Positions 1-9,157 of a stretch of DNA of 11,827 nt are shown piece by piece. This DNA comes from Dictyocoela muelleri (Eukaryota > Microsporidia), in the NCBI GenBank assembly GCA_016256075.1, contig SDVU01000620.1:1-11827 (forward strand), in the 5' to 3' direction. Position 1 is the stretch's first letter. The number at the start of each line of letters is the position of its first letter. A program made the position numbers and the translations under genes. A model generated the notes under the pieces. It was not told the DNA's origin. It worked only from the letters and a program-made list of their open reading frames with translations, and ran no database searches.

Positions 1-440
1 CCCAATTTCATAATTATAGTCCTAATTTCATTATTATAAGTCCTAATTTTATAGTATATGTTCTTAATATTACTATTATGGTATGTAACTGCATTTTATT
101 GAGTCTCAATTACCTTTTCTAATTTTATTAATTTAATTGTTATAAATTTATAAATTTCACAATATTATAACTATTACAGGGTTTTGTAAAGTTTCAGGCC
201 CATTTCGAAATTAATAAACCCCTTTGCAGAATTATAGCCTCGTTTTTGCTAAACTTTTAGTTTTTTTTGCGTAATACAAATACATTTTGTGAATTATAGT
301 GCACAGTTTGCTGAATTAAAGAATATTTTATTATTATTGGCATTTCATTGCATCATTATTAACATAAAATTTCATTATTATTGACATCACATTGCATCCT
401 TATTCTCACCTAATAGACTTTTATTAATGCCTAAACGTAT
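1..440 (-). repeat. Degenerate ~20-22 bp tandem array (left array)
   Basis: The first 80 bases are consecutive units of the form cctaatttcattattataagt with a period of 20-21. From about 180 to 300 the units change to a variant with gcagaattatag and gtgaattatag cores. From about 335 to 415 the period is close to 22, with repeated catttcattgcatcattatt-like units. Read on the minus strand, the unit is gacttataataatgaaatta, the same unit as the plus-strand array at 7091-7372. Spacing is irregular and some units are lost between 110 and 180, so this is an old, diverged array. No coding function is visible. Confidence 0.7.
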
Positions 441-1852
441 TTTTGTTATGAAAGCAGATTAATGTGCGTTTTTTAAGACATATTTGTGTCCTAAATTTCC
501 CAATTGTCTTAAATTTTAACCGAAAAAAAAAATAAATTAAGATAAGATTGAAAACTAATTTTAAGATGATTTAATATAATTCATAATCATTTCTTCTTTA
601 TCTGCCTAAACTTACATTATATAAATGTTTGAAAGCAATAGAAGCTAGACTACTTTTTCATCTTCGTTATTTATTAATTGTTCTTTCTTGTTTATCAGAT
701 ATTTCATTGTTTCCACACGGAAAGACTCGGGAATGTCATCTAATACATTCTCTATTGGCGATAAAGTTTCATTGTATATCTCGGCATTGTTTGTTGGCTC
801 AATAAATATTAGATTGTCGATTTAATTATCATCATTTATTCTTTCAGAAAGACGCATATTAAGTAACATTTTCTTGTCATTTAAAAAATTATTCTTAGAA
901 TTATTGAACGTAGATGTTTTTGGGTTCCGTATCGATTTGCGATTTAGTTGCATACATCAAGAAGTTTTTTATGAACTATATGTTGACTTAATACTTCGAT
1001 CTGCTTCAATTATTTGTGTGGTGATAAAGTTACATACATATTTCGTGTATGTTTTTTTTTATTGCAGAATTAATCCCGAGGTCTAAAGGTTTTAGAATTG
1101 ACGTGGTATTGGGTGGTATGAATAAGAATCTAATGTTTGAAAAGTTCCCAACTTCATGACCTTTGAAATTATCGATTAAAATAAGAATTTTTATTTTGTA
1201 TTACGAACACGTTGTTAATATTTGTTAAATAATTAATAAAAAGTTCTTTTGTTAACTACGAAGACACATTGTTGTTTTAAATGAGGTTGTAATACGAGGG
1301 ATTTCCATATTTGAATGCTCTTGGTATTTTTCTTTTGCCTATCATAAAAGGTTTAAATTCTTCACCATATCTATTGAAACACAGTAATAACTTTATTCTG
1401 TCTGTCCGGTTTTATAGTCTTTCGATCATCATATCATCGTACAATGTAACTTCTTTTATTGAAATTCTCTATATACTACCCCGTTTCATCGAGATTGAAA
1501 ATATCGTAATCACTATATTCACGTTGGAGTAATTCATACTTTCCAAAAAAATCGAGAATTTTGTCAGTGACTGTAGATTTAGCTTACCCATGTAGATTTT
1601 GAAAGCTATTTTATGTCTGAGCTTAAAATTTCAAACAAAATATGGCGCGATTTCAACTTTACATGAAGAAGTTTCCTCAATATATTTCCTAACCAACGAC
1701 ATGATTAAACCCTTTAAGACGTTTCTTCCCGCATCTCTATTTTTTTGATACCATGCAAAATGTATTGATCAATATTGAAAAGATTCTTTGTTTTCGATAT
1801 AATTAGATTAATGTATCCAATATTAGATAATCGGAGTCAAGGTTTAGTAACT

Positions 1853-1932
1853 CATTTGAAATCTCTAATGATGTTCATACAACCCTTTTCGTCACATTTA
1901 ATTCCTTTTCTATTTCCTTCATTGAGTTTTTA
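1853..1932. repeat. 80-bp direct repeat, copy 1, flanking the foldback
   Basis: It begins catttgaaatctctaatgat and ends tgagttttta. It matches 2433-2512 at about 74 of 80 positions by eye. Both copies are transposase coding sequence (minus strand, about KNSGKELEKE through SLEISN). This copy continues into the rest of the gene on its low-coordinate side and abuts the foldback on the other. Confidence 0.85.
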
Positions 1933-2432
1933 GATCCCCGACAACTCGCCTTAGATTTTTTGGCAGACAACTCGCTGAAGATTTTAGGACTGACCACTTT
2001 TCGTGATAAAAATTTGAAAAAAAAATCGATGAATAGTCGAGTAAAATAATAAAATAGCTCAACGTTTAGATTTTACTTTCAATATAAAACCAAATCTTTA
2101 TTTGAGAGCAAATATAGTATGTCTAAAATACATATATTTATTTTATATATAATATAAATTTTTTTTTATTAATTTATTTATGTATATTAATTTATATTTA
2201 AATATATGTATTTTATATATATCAAATATTAAATTTTATGGCATACAATATTTGCTCTCAAATGAAGATTTGGTTTTATATTGTTAGTCAAATCTAAACG
2301 TTGAGCTATAATATTATTTTTGTCGACTATTCAGCGATTTTTTTTTTTGATTTTTATTACGAAAAGTGGTCAGTCTAAAAATCTTCGGCAAGTTGTCGGC
2401 CAAAAAAATCTTCGGCGAGTTGTCGGCCACCG
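1933..2432. mobile_element. Foldback palindromic element (MITE-like)
   Basis: Two arms of about 205 bp (about 1936-2140 and 2216-2427) are inverted copies of each other, close to 90% alike by eye. Matching blocks include ctgaccacttttcgt, tagctcaacgttta, aatataaaaccaaatct and tttgagagcaaatat. The centre (about 2140-2215) is a pure A/T palindrome. Each arm starts with two tandem copies of a roughly 25-bp G/C-richer motif, ccgacaactcgccgaagattt. No reading frame of note is present. The termini coincide with the ends of the 80-bp direct repeats at 1853-1932 and 2433-2512, which marks the unit as an insertion into the transposase gene. The family is not recognised. Long arms with subrepeats recall Foldback and Mutator-like MITEs, but that is resemblance of form only. 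Confidence 0.8.
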
Positions 2433-2512
2433 CATTTGAAATCTCTAATGATGTTCATGCAACCCTTTTTGTCACATTTTATTCCTTTTCTAATTCCTTC
2501 CCTGAGTTTTTA
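2433..2512. repeat. 80-bp direct repeat, copy 2, flanking the foldback
   Basis: This is the partner of 1853-1932 in the same orientation, with about six differences. On its high-coordinate side it continues into the transposase N-terminus (RLIAKALQSR on the minus strand). On the other side it abuts the foldback right arm after ggccaccg. Confidence 0.85.
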
Positions 2513-2924
2513 CGACTTTGTAATGCCTTGGCTATCAATCTCTTCTTTCGCAAAGTACAAGTTCTTCTTTGTTTTTTTTTTCTTCTCCCATTTATGGGTT
2601 CCTTAAAAATTTACATTTTTGCATAAATTATAACTGATGGTTAAATAAATTATGAAAAAAGCCCTCAAATTTCTAAATGGTCTTAAATTTTTTATTTTAC
2701 CATACCCGAATTTAACGTTTGATTTTATGTGATATAAGTAAATATGATAATTAATACTAATTACATATGAATAAAAACTATCTTACTATCGATCGACGTC
2801 TAAAACAAGCAGTTTTAGAATTTGTCTTAAAAAAGAACAAAAACTCACCTTTTTGTGTCTTAAAATACACACACTACTGTTTTTACTTTTCTTTATATTT
2901 TTTAATCCACCTCGTTGCACATTT

Positions 2925-3175
2925 TCGTATTTCTACATTATTATAGTCCATTCGCTGAATTATTATAGTCTTCACGTTGCATTATTATTAGTTACCTTGT
3001 TGCATTATATAGCCCCCTTGTTGCATTAATATGATACATTTACATAAATTTGGCTTACTTATGATCAATTTTCAAGCTATAGACCTATTTTTTCTTATAT
3101 ATAGACCTATTTCTTCTAGACTAATAGACCCATTTTATAGAGCTATAGATTCATTTTGCTTGATTTTTAGATGAT
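2925..3175 (-). repeat. Degenerate ~22 bp tandem array (continuation of the left array)
   Basis: From 2940 to about 3030 the units run attattatagtcc..., attattatagtct..., gttgcattattatta and ttgcattatatagccc with a spacing near 22. From 3070 to 3160 the core changes to tatagacctatttt and aatagacccatttt. The complement of that core, aaaatgggtctatta, is the unit of the array at 11345-11700. Element 1 lies between this stretch and the array at 1-440, in the same orientation, so the two were probably one array before the insertion. Confidence 0.6.
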
Positions 3176-3249
3176 CTGGTAAAATTAACCTTGATAAATC
3201 TATTTTACAAACTTATTCTATAAAGCTTAATAACTTTTATTATAAACTT

Positions 3250-3610
3250 CAATTTTTTTTAACCCAATTTTTAACCTAATTTTTTAAACCCAATTTTTTA
3301 AACCCAATTTTTTAAACCCAATTTTTTAGGTTATCCATTTTTAGATTTTTTTTCAATTTTTAAAAAAATAACTTTTCAACCCTTATCTTTATATTCTATT
3401 TTTTAACATTATTTTTCAATCTTCATTTTTTGACCCATTTTTAATCATTATTCTTTTAAAATTATCTTAACACTTATTTTCTAACACTTATTTTTTTACA
3501 ATAATCTTTTTTTTTTACTTTTAACGCTTATTTTTTAGAATATTAATTTCCTATCCTTATTTTTCAACTCTTATTTGTATATATTATCTACATAGTCTTT
3601 TTTTAACTTT
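3250..3610 (-). repeat. 13-15 bp T-rich tandem repeat tract, minus-strand orientation
   Basis: 3261-3330 holds about five nearly perfect 14-15 bp units of aacccaattttttaa. Downstream the units loosen to acacttattttttaac-like copies as far as about 3600. The plus strand here is strongly T-rich with C as the main other base. No protein-coding signal is seen. Confidence 0.7.
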
Positions 3611-3619
3611 TTTTTATTA

Positions 3620-4000
3620 AAACCGTTGTTAAAAAATATGGTTAAAGATTAAAAGTATAAAAAAAGTGTTAAAATAAGTGTTAAAAAATAAGCGTGAAGA
3701 TAAGAGCTAAAAAATAAAGGTAAAAAAAATAAGGGTTTAGAATAAAAGTATATAAATAAGTATTTAAAAATTAGGAATATAATATACGGCTATAGAAATA
3801 AGGGTTTCGAAATAGATTAAAATATAATAGCTAAAAAATAGAGGTTAAAATAATGTTAAAAAAAGGATTAAAAAAATGGTGGCTAAAAATGTATAAAAAA
3901 ATATTTTTTAAAAATAGAGATTGACGATAAGGGTTGAATAATAAGAGTATATAAAAAAGAGATAAAAGGTTTAAAAATAAGAGATACGCATTAAATTTAT
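3620..4000 (+). repeat. 13-15 bp A-rich tandem repeat tract, plus-strand orientation
   Basis: Units such as gtgttaaaaaataagcg, gttaaaataagtg and taaaaaaaataagggtt recur every 13-15 bp. They are the complement of the units at 3250-3610, so the two tracts form a loose inverted repeat about the point near 3610. The strand composition flips from T-rich to A-rich at the same point. Confidence 0.65.
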
Positions 4001-4456
4001 TAGACAAATTTTAGGGGATCATTTATATCACTGGCTAAATGTGTAGTAACCCTGTGAATGGATCTATAAAAACAAAATTCGCCTATAACTAATAAATATA
4101 CATACTTTGTTACAACGCGTTTTTAACTTTGCTAAATGTGTCTCAACTTTGCAAAACCAGTTTTTCACTTTTAGAAATATATACAACATAAACATAGATG
4201 AAAAAAATATTATTTTTTTAATGATAAAAAATCTTGTAGAGTCATTCCATTTTATCCATGTTAGCATATGTAAGTAATATCAATCAATAACAAAGTGTTT
4301 ATTTTTCAAGATGCCACTACTGATTCCAATGTCGCATATCTCTCTGTGAACGAACTTTTTAGACTTACAAGCGCCTTTAAACTAAAAAAAAATATTCGAT
4401 AGATTTAATTGGGGTGAATGTAGGCAGGAATCTTAATAAAAGTAGGCTTTACTCTA
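4001..4456. other. Unassigned spacer with diverged repeat units
   Basis: The first part holds stray repeat units. The 11-mer gctaaatgtgt occurs at about 4033 and 4131, and caaagtt-type units about 20-22 bp apart lie between 4100 and 4160 on the minus strand. A ggatctataaaaac/cctataactaat pair near 4060-4090 resembles the array at 11345-11700. The part from 4274 to 4402 is less repetitive and is open on the plus strand for 42 codons, including VNELFRLTSAFKLKKNIR. I do not recognise it, and that length is close to chance in such DNA. Confidence 0.4.
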
Positions 4457-4917
4457 ATATACGGTGCGAGAAAAAATTATACGGTGCGAGTGAAATTTTT
4501 TTTATTTTAAAAAAAATGCCTCAATAAAATATAAGAACTTCTAAGACAATCTATTATACGGTTCTAAGGAAAATTATACGATTTAATAGATTAATAAAAA
4601 AATAATTAAAAACAAATAAAAATCCTAAAACATTTTATTTAAAATTAAATAACGGTATTTTTTACTTTATTTCATTATTTAACATATCCATCTGTTTAGA
4701 ATTTTCTAGAAAATTCATTGCAATATCACATATATTGCTTTCCATATCTTTTTTCATTACATCTGAATTTTATAGTAATACTCGAAGTCGTTCGTATTCA
4801 AGTAATAGTTAATTTTTAAACTTTCAAGAATTTTCCTTTGTTAGTTATTATATTTTATAGAGGCCTTTTTTTAAAAAAAAAACCTCCTCCGTATAATTTT
4901 ACCTCGCGACGTATAAT
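4457..4917. mobile_element. MITE with ~80-bp terminal inverted repeats (TTATACGGTGCGAG type)
   Basis: The left arm (4457-4540) reads atatacggtgcgag, ttatacggtgcgag, a T-run, then gcctcaataaaatataag. The complement of the right arm (4917-4843) reads attatacgtcgcgag, aattatacggagg, a T-run, then gcctctataaaatataat. Order and spacing of the blocks agree over about 80 bp. Two further ttatacg motifs lie at 4554 and 4574. The interior is A/T-rich with no reading frame of note, so this is a non-autonomous element. The sequence aatata occurs at both ends and may be part of a target duplication, but its boundaries cannot be fixed. The family is not recognised. Confidence 0.7.
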
Positions 4918-5012
4918 GGAATATAGCCAAAAATGTCTATGACATAATGATTTTATTCTCATTGCAGTCTCGCGTATAATTGCTTTGTCCGTAATAATAT
5001 ACCTGCGAACAT

Positions 5013-5042
5013 TAAGTCCTAAAATAGGCATTTGGTCTTAAT
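5013..5042. other. Short perfect-looking hairpin
   Basis: The arms cattaagtcc and ggtcttaatg pair at nine of ten positions around a loop of about 13 bases, just outside the left end of the 5055-6330 element. It could be the relic of a tiny inverted-repeat element. No other role is evident. Confidence 0.3.
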
Positions 5043-5054
5043 GAAATCGATGAT

Positions 5055-6330
5055 ATGTCGCGCGCTTTGCGCTCAACATTTTTTTTTTCTTAAAATTACA
5101 TATCATACAAGTAGTCAAATTCAAAATGAAATTTTGTCAATTTTTTGACTAGGCTACAGAAACTAAAATTAAATAATTTATACAATAAATAAATTTTGCT
5201 AAATTTTAAAGTTTTCATTTTACAATCAAAATAAAGGAATTAATTTAAACAACAATAAATTATTATGTATAGAGACAAAAACGCGGTTTTTAGAGTTTAA
5301 CAGCTAATAATATTCTATTCATCTCGATATTTACTACACTTTGGTAAAAGCCTGATTTTTTGATTACAAGATTTTATTGCAATCATCAGTGTTTTAAAGA
5401 TATTCACTTAACACTATACTATTATTTTTTCCAAATAACCCTTTCAATGTATACACACAGTGCCGAAACTTTCCCTTTTTTAATAACATTTGTTTATTTA
5501 AATGTAGTTTAAATAAACTAATAATAATTTTTCGGGTATTCAACACATTAGATTCTCCTTTATAATTATAAATCGTGTTATAGGATTATAATACGTTTTT
5601 TTATATAAAATAAGATTTTAAAACAAAATTTATAAATATATCATGTTTTTTTTTTTATAAATTTAATTTTTGAATTACCAAATTTAGCAATGAAAATTTT
5701 AAATGTTGAATAAGAGGGTAAGCTTTATAAAGAAATATTATATTTCATAACCGATACTTTTTACGATTTTTCTATTATAATAAATAATGATCAAATCTTT
5801 GATGAAAAAGATTTTATTTTCTAAGGATCCGGCCAAACTGTTTAAAATATTTTTTTATATGATCAATCATGTAATTTTATTTTCTTTAAGTGCTGAAAAA
5901 TTCACATATAAAAATTTCGTGGCTAGTTTTCGGTAACTTGGCACAAAAGGTTGACCGGAAACTGAAGTGAATTTAATAATTTTGTCTAAAGAGGAGTTAT
6001 ATAAGCTATTTTTTCATTTTGTACAATTTTTATTCAATATTAATGTGGTTGCGAGGAACCAATAAAAATTGATAGAATTAAAAAAATATTAACTAATAAA
6101 TAATTTTATTTTAGTTCGCATAATTTATCTTCGATATTGTGTTTGAAATTGAAAACTTTAAAATTTAGCAAAATATATTTATTGTATTAATTATTTAATT
6201 TTTGTTTCTGTAGCCTATTCAGTAAATTGACGGAATTTTATTCTAGTTTCAATTCCCGATGTGATATAAAATTTTAAGAAAAAATAAAAATGTTGAGAGT
6301 AGTGCGCATGTTGCACGCAGCGCGCGACAT
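5055..6330. mobile_element. 1.28-kb element with ~180-bp terminal inverted repeats
   Basis: The left arm (5055-5230) starts atgtcgcgcgctttgcgc and continues through ctcaacattttt, ttcttaaaatt, aggctacagaaact and ttttgctaaattttaaag. The right arm (6330-6147, complemented) repeats the same blocks in the same order: atgtcgcgcgctgcg, ctcaacattttt, ttcttaaaatt, aggctacagaaac and ttttgctaaattttaaag. The right tip carries about 20 extra bases after the shared GC-rich start. The G/C-rich tips stand out in this A/T-rich window. The interior (5245-6110) has no reading frame that I can assign, so the copy is non-autonomous or fully decayed. No convincing target duplication was found. Confidence 0.75.
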
Positions 6331-6960
6331 AATATCTTCAGCTTTGAACACATAAAGTTTAATCTTCAAATGAAGCATACCGGTATAAGTAATTAGACAT
6401 ATTACTAAAGCAAACGTTTCTTTTAAAAACGTAATATTGAAAAACATTTCGTATTTTTGAGGGAAAATTCGTTTTATAATAATGTAAATTAACCCCGGTT
6501 CGCCAATAAAAATAAGTTTATTATCCAATAATATTTTTTTTAAGCAGCATTTTATGTATAGTCCTTTTATATGCGCGGTTCTGTTATTATTTTTGATACA
6601 CCATGGTATAGTCCTACTTTTGTAATTAATGTTTATAAGGATCATACATACAGTTGGCTTAGAATATGTACCGAGTTATTTAATTCTGATAGTTTTGCCG
6701 AAGGTTTTTTTTATTCCCATTCGAAAATTAATTGCAATATCCGACGATATGAATTCCATTGGAACGATCTATATCTTTTCTGCTTTTTTTCTCCAATAAT
6801 GTATTAAACCCATATAAATCATGAATTTACCATTAGATATCTGCCATACAGCTTTTTAATTTCACCATTCGATATATTCAATATAGATTACTTTTCTTTA
6901 AATGTCATTAGCTTTTTTAGATTGATAAATTTTAATTATATTTCTGGTCACAATCAGTAT
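6274..6960 (-). pseudogene. Possible decayed IS1595/Merlin-type transposase (weak)
   Basis: The minus strand is open for 123 codons from 6645 to 6274, long for this window, and short similar-looking stretches occur in other frames up to about 6960. The only suggestive match is IGEPGLI (6509-6486) followed by FPQKYE and KETFAL. Merlin/ISXO2-like transposases have an IGGPG-like start to the block holding the first catalytic Asp, then a KRKY-like basic patch and an aromatic-rich strand. The IDES part of that block is not present here (it reads IIIKR), and no second or third acidic residue could be placed. The last 57 bases overlap the right end of the 5055-6330 element, so part of the open frame is not original coding sequence. 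It may simply be non-coding DNA. Confidence 0.2.
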
Positions 6961-7090
6961 TTTTTAAAAAAAAGCCTCTATATGTATCTTCCAACCCCTG
7001 CATTTTACAATCTTTCTCGATATCGCCATTTTATTCAGATTCTAAATGCATATTTAGATAAATTTAAACACAAAATAATAATATAGATTA

Positions 7091-7372
7091 GAAGTTTTTA
7101 ATAATGAAATTGAGGGCTTTTAATGATGAAATTAGGGACATATAATATGAAATTAGTGACTTATAATAAAAAAATTAGAGACTTATAATGATGAATTCAG
7201 GGACCTATAATAATAATAGAGACTTATAATAATATAATTAGAGACTTATAAAAATGAGATTATGAATTTATAATAATGAAATTAAGAAGTTATAATAATA
7301 GATTTAGGGACTTATAATCAAAATATTACGGGCTTATAATTATAAAATAGCGTACTTATAATAATGAAAAGG
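7091..7372 (+). repeat. ~22 bp tandem array, about 13 units
   Basis: The units follow a consensus close to ggacttataataatgaaatta with lengths of 20-23. Examples are tgacttataataaaaaaatta, agacttataatgatgaattc and gggcttataattataaaata. About 13 units can be counted before the pattern ends in ataatgaaaaggatttt. It is the complement of the array at 1-80. Units are interrupted by small gains and losses, and there are no unique spacers between them. Confidence 0.85.
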
Positions 7373-7375
7373 ATT

Positions 7376-8640
7376 TTATATCCAATGCAACTATTTAATT
7401 GATATCCTTTAAAATATTTAGCATCAATGTATCTAGTTTAGGTTTATTAGCTTTTCTCGAATTTGTCTCTTACATTCAAGGCATACATCATCTATAATTT
7501 TTCAGCTTCACAGAATCTTTTGACACTTTAAGAGGGAATCAACTTTAATTAATAAGAGGAATACAAAAGACTTGGATAGAAATAGTAGAATTTTCGATCT
7601 TATAGATATGTAAATATTTTAATGTAAGCTAATATAAAGAGATTTATAAAATTAGCTGTCTCGCATATTATATATATCGATAAAATTTTCTACTCTATGG
7701 TGTCCAAATATATACTCTTTAAATTATGTCTAGCAACTTTCAATTATGTTAGGCTAGAAATTTTTTTCTGTTTCCAAATTTATCGATGCATTAACTGTCC
7801 TTTTTAGAAAAAAAATGTTTTGATAGCTTTATATATAATCGTTTATTAGTGTTAAATTTCAGATCGAAGATCTCAGGTTCCTGCAACTTTAAGATTATCA
7901 CTATTTTAATTCATAAATTTATAATAAAAAAAATAAATATCCCGGGGATGAGGTAATGCTTAACTATAAATCCACTTATAAAAATGATGAAAGAGCAAGA
8001 CACTTTTGAGACTACAACTCCATTATTGCATAAATGTACAAGTTTATGTAAAAAAAATTTCATCATGGTTTTCTTAAGAATTTTGTCGAAAAAATTTTAA
8101 TTTGTAAAGACCTAAAATCGGATAATTTTTCAATAAAACCATACTTTTTTAAAATTTTTTTAAAGAAAGAAAAAAAGTAATATAAAATTTCATTTTCTTA
8201 AAATCTTAGAAAATATCATATTAGATTTGGAAAACATTAACAACAGAGAAGAATATTATAAATGCATTAATAGGTTTTTACACAAATCAGTTTATTCGAT
8301 TTAATTACCACTTAAAAATTAAAGAAGAAATGAAACTAAGGTTAAATGAAGAAATAAAGATCTAAATATATATGATATTCGCATATTAAAACCACACGCC
8401 TAAAAGTAAATTTTGGCTTTCGTTTCTGTCTTCGCACATCTTCTATAAAATCTGTTATATTTAAAATGAATAACCCTAGAACACTACTTAGCCAAAAATT
8501 AATTATCTAGACATTTTTTGATACTAAAAGACAATCATATTTTTTTATTATCGTTTACTATTTAAATATAAAATTATGTGTATTATATTCTACGATTTTT
8601 TTTAAATACATAATATTAATATAAAAATTTATATAAATTT
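7376..8640. other. 1.26-kb stretch with nothing recognised
   Basis: Both strands are broken by frequent stops. Short open stretches exist, for example GDEVMLNYKSTYKNDERARH on the plus strand near 7946-8007, but none extends far or matches a family I know. No tandem array, long inverted repeat or RNA gene was seen. It may be old, fully decayed element sequence. Confidence 0.5.
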
Positions 8641-8828
8641 AAAATATACTCACGTGACCGAGCAAGTGACCACGGAATCGGGATTCATAAAATTGTATTA
8701 CGAAATTTCGAGATTATGTAGAATAAAAGGCCAGATTTCAATCAAAAATTCCCAAAAACGAAAAAGTCGTTTTCGGAAATATGACTGTATTTTTTATCTG
8801 TAAAAACGACAAACCTCAAATATTAATA

Positions 8829-8853
8829 CAGTCAAAATTTTTTTTAACGAAAT
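8829..8853 (+). repeat. Left terminal inverted repeat of element 2
   Basis: It begins cagtcaaaattt and ends in taacgaaat, preceded by TA. It pairs with 10982-11006. Confidence 0.88.
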
Positions 8854-9157
8854 TTTTTCTGTAACGAAAATTATTTTTAACTTAAAAAAAATTATAAAAC
8901 GAATAGCTTTCATTATTCTTTGCGGATTTAACGAATTTTTCTAACGAAAATGAAATTCAGCGAGATTTTTTTCAATGAAATTAATATGTAAAACAGTATC
9001 GGTTATCAGAAAGAAAAGCCGGACCATCTAAATATATACATAATAATTAAGAAAACCTTTTACTTTATCGGATTTCTTGGAAAAAGCCTCGTTTTGGGCT
9101 CTTTTAAAATATTGAAATTTTATTATATTAAAAATGAATGTGATATTATAACAAAAT

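Larger units (their letters stand above)
645..2591 (-). pseudogene. Pogo/Tigger-type DDE transposase pseudogene, interrupted
   Basis: Minus-strand translation shows a decayed transposase of the pogo/Tigger (DDE_1, CENP-B related) group. In order: an ATG at 2591; a basic helix-turn-helix stretch with RLIAKALQSRKNSGKELEKE at about 2550-2480; the foldback insertion; a repeat of that HTH end continuing as ELLNLDSDYLILD; the first catalytic Asp in FNLDETG (1500-1480); FMIGKRKIPRAFK (about 1350-1312); the second Asp in ILIDNFKGH (1173-1171); and the third in KPLDLGI (1083-1081), a DD29D spacing. The acidic tail ends in NNEDEKVV and a stop at 645-647. Many frameshifts and stops break it; one is in the A-rich run just after the ATG, and a stop replaces the residue after LDETG. 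In the living enzyme this domain cuts and rejoins the element ends. This copy is inactive. Confidence 0.8.
455..2879 (-). mobile_element. Tigger/pogo-like DNA transposon, decayed (element 1)
   Basis: The element encloses a broken pogo-type transposase read on the minus strand. Its proposed ends are imperfect inverted repeats: the left end starts cagattaatgtg and leads into ttttttaagaca, and the complement of the right end starts cagtagtgtgtg and leads into attttaagaca. Copies of gtcttaaa or its complement recur inside both ends (near 470, 513, 2679, 2819 and 2857), as expected of subterminal transposase binding sites. A CAG terminus is typical of pogo/Tigger elements. I do not see the expected TA duplication, so the exact ends are uncertain. 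Without the 500-bp foldback and one 80-bp repeat the element would be about 1.85 kb, a normal Tigger length. The array of 1-440 resumes after the right end, so the element probably inserted into it. Confidence 0.65.

Noticed and set aside
874-1086. Plus-strand open frame of 70 codons
   Set aside because: It lies antisense to the catalytic region of the element 1 transposase and has no family features.
1311-1532. Plus-strand open frame of 73 codons
   Set aside because: It is antisense to the block holding the first catalytic Asp of the element 1 transposase.
2366-2626. Plus-strand open frame of 86 codons
   Set aside because: It runs through a foldback arm and antisense to the transposase N-terminus. 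Its repeated start (KIFGKLSAKKIFGELSA) comes from the 25-bp subrepeats.
3261-3330. Telomere-like repeat
   Set aside because: The 14-15 bp A/T-rich unit aacccaattttttaa does not match a known telomere motif, occurs only about five times, and lies in the interior.
4064-4267. Minus-strand open frame of 67 codons
   Set aside because: Its internal repetition (KVKNWFCKVETHLAKLKT) comes from diverged repeat units about 20-22 bp apart, not from a protein domain.
6571-6807. Plus-strand open frame of 78 codons
   Set aside because: No recognisable motif was found. It overlaps the longer minus-strand frame, which has at least a weak family resemblance.
7091-7372. CRISPR array
   Set aside because: The units are contiguous, degenerate and without unique spacers. 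The surroundings are eukaryotic transposons and no cas gene is present. The same reasoning applies to 11345-11700.
7946-8007. Host gene fragment on the plus strand
   Set aside because: The open stretch of about 20 codons is too short to distinguish from chance and has no recognisable neighbour sequence in frame.
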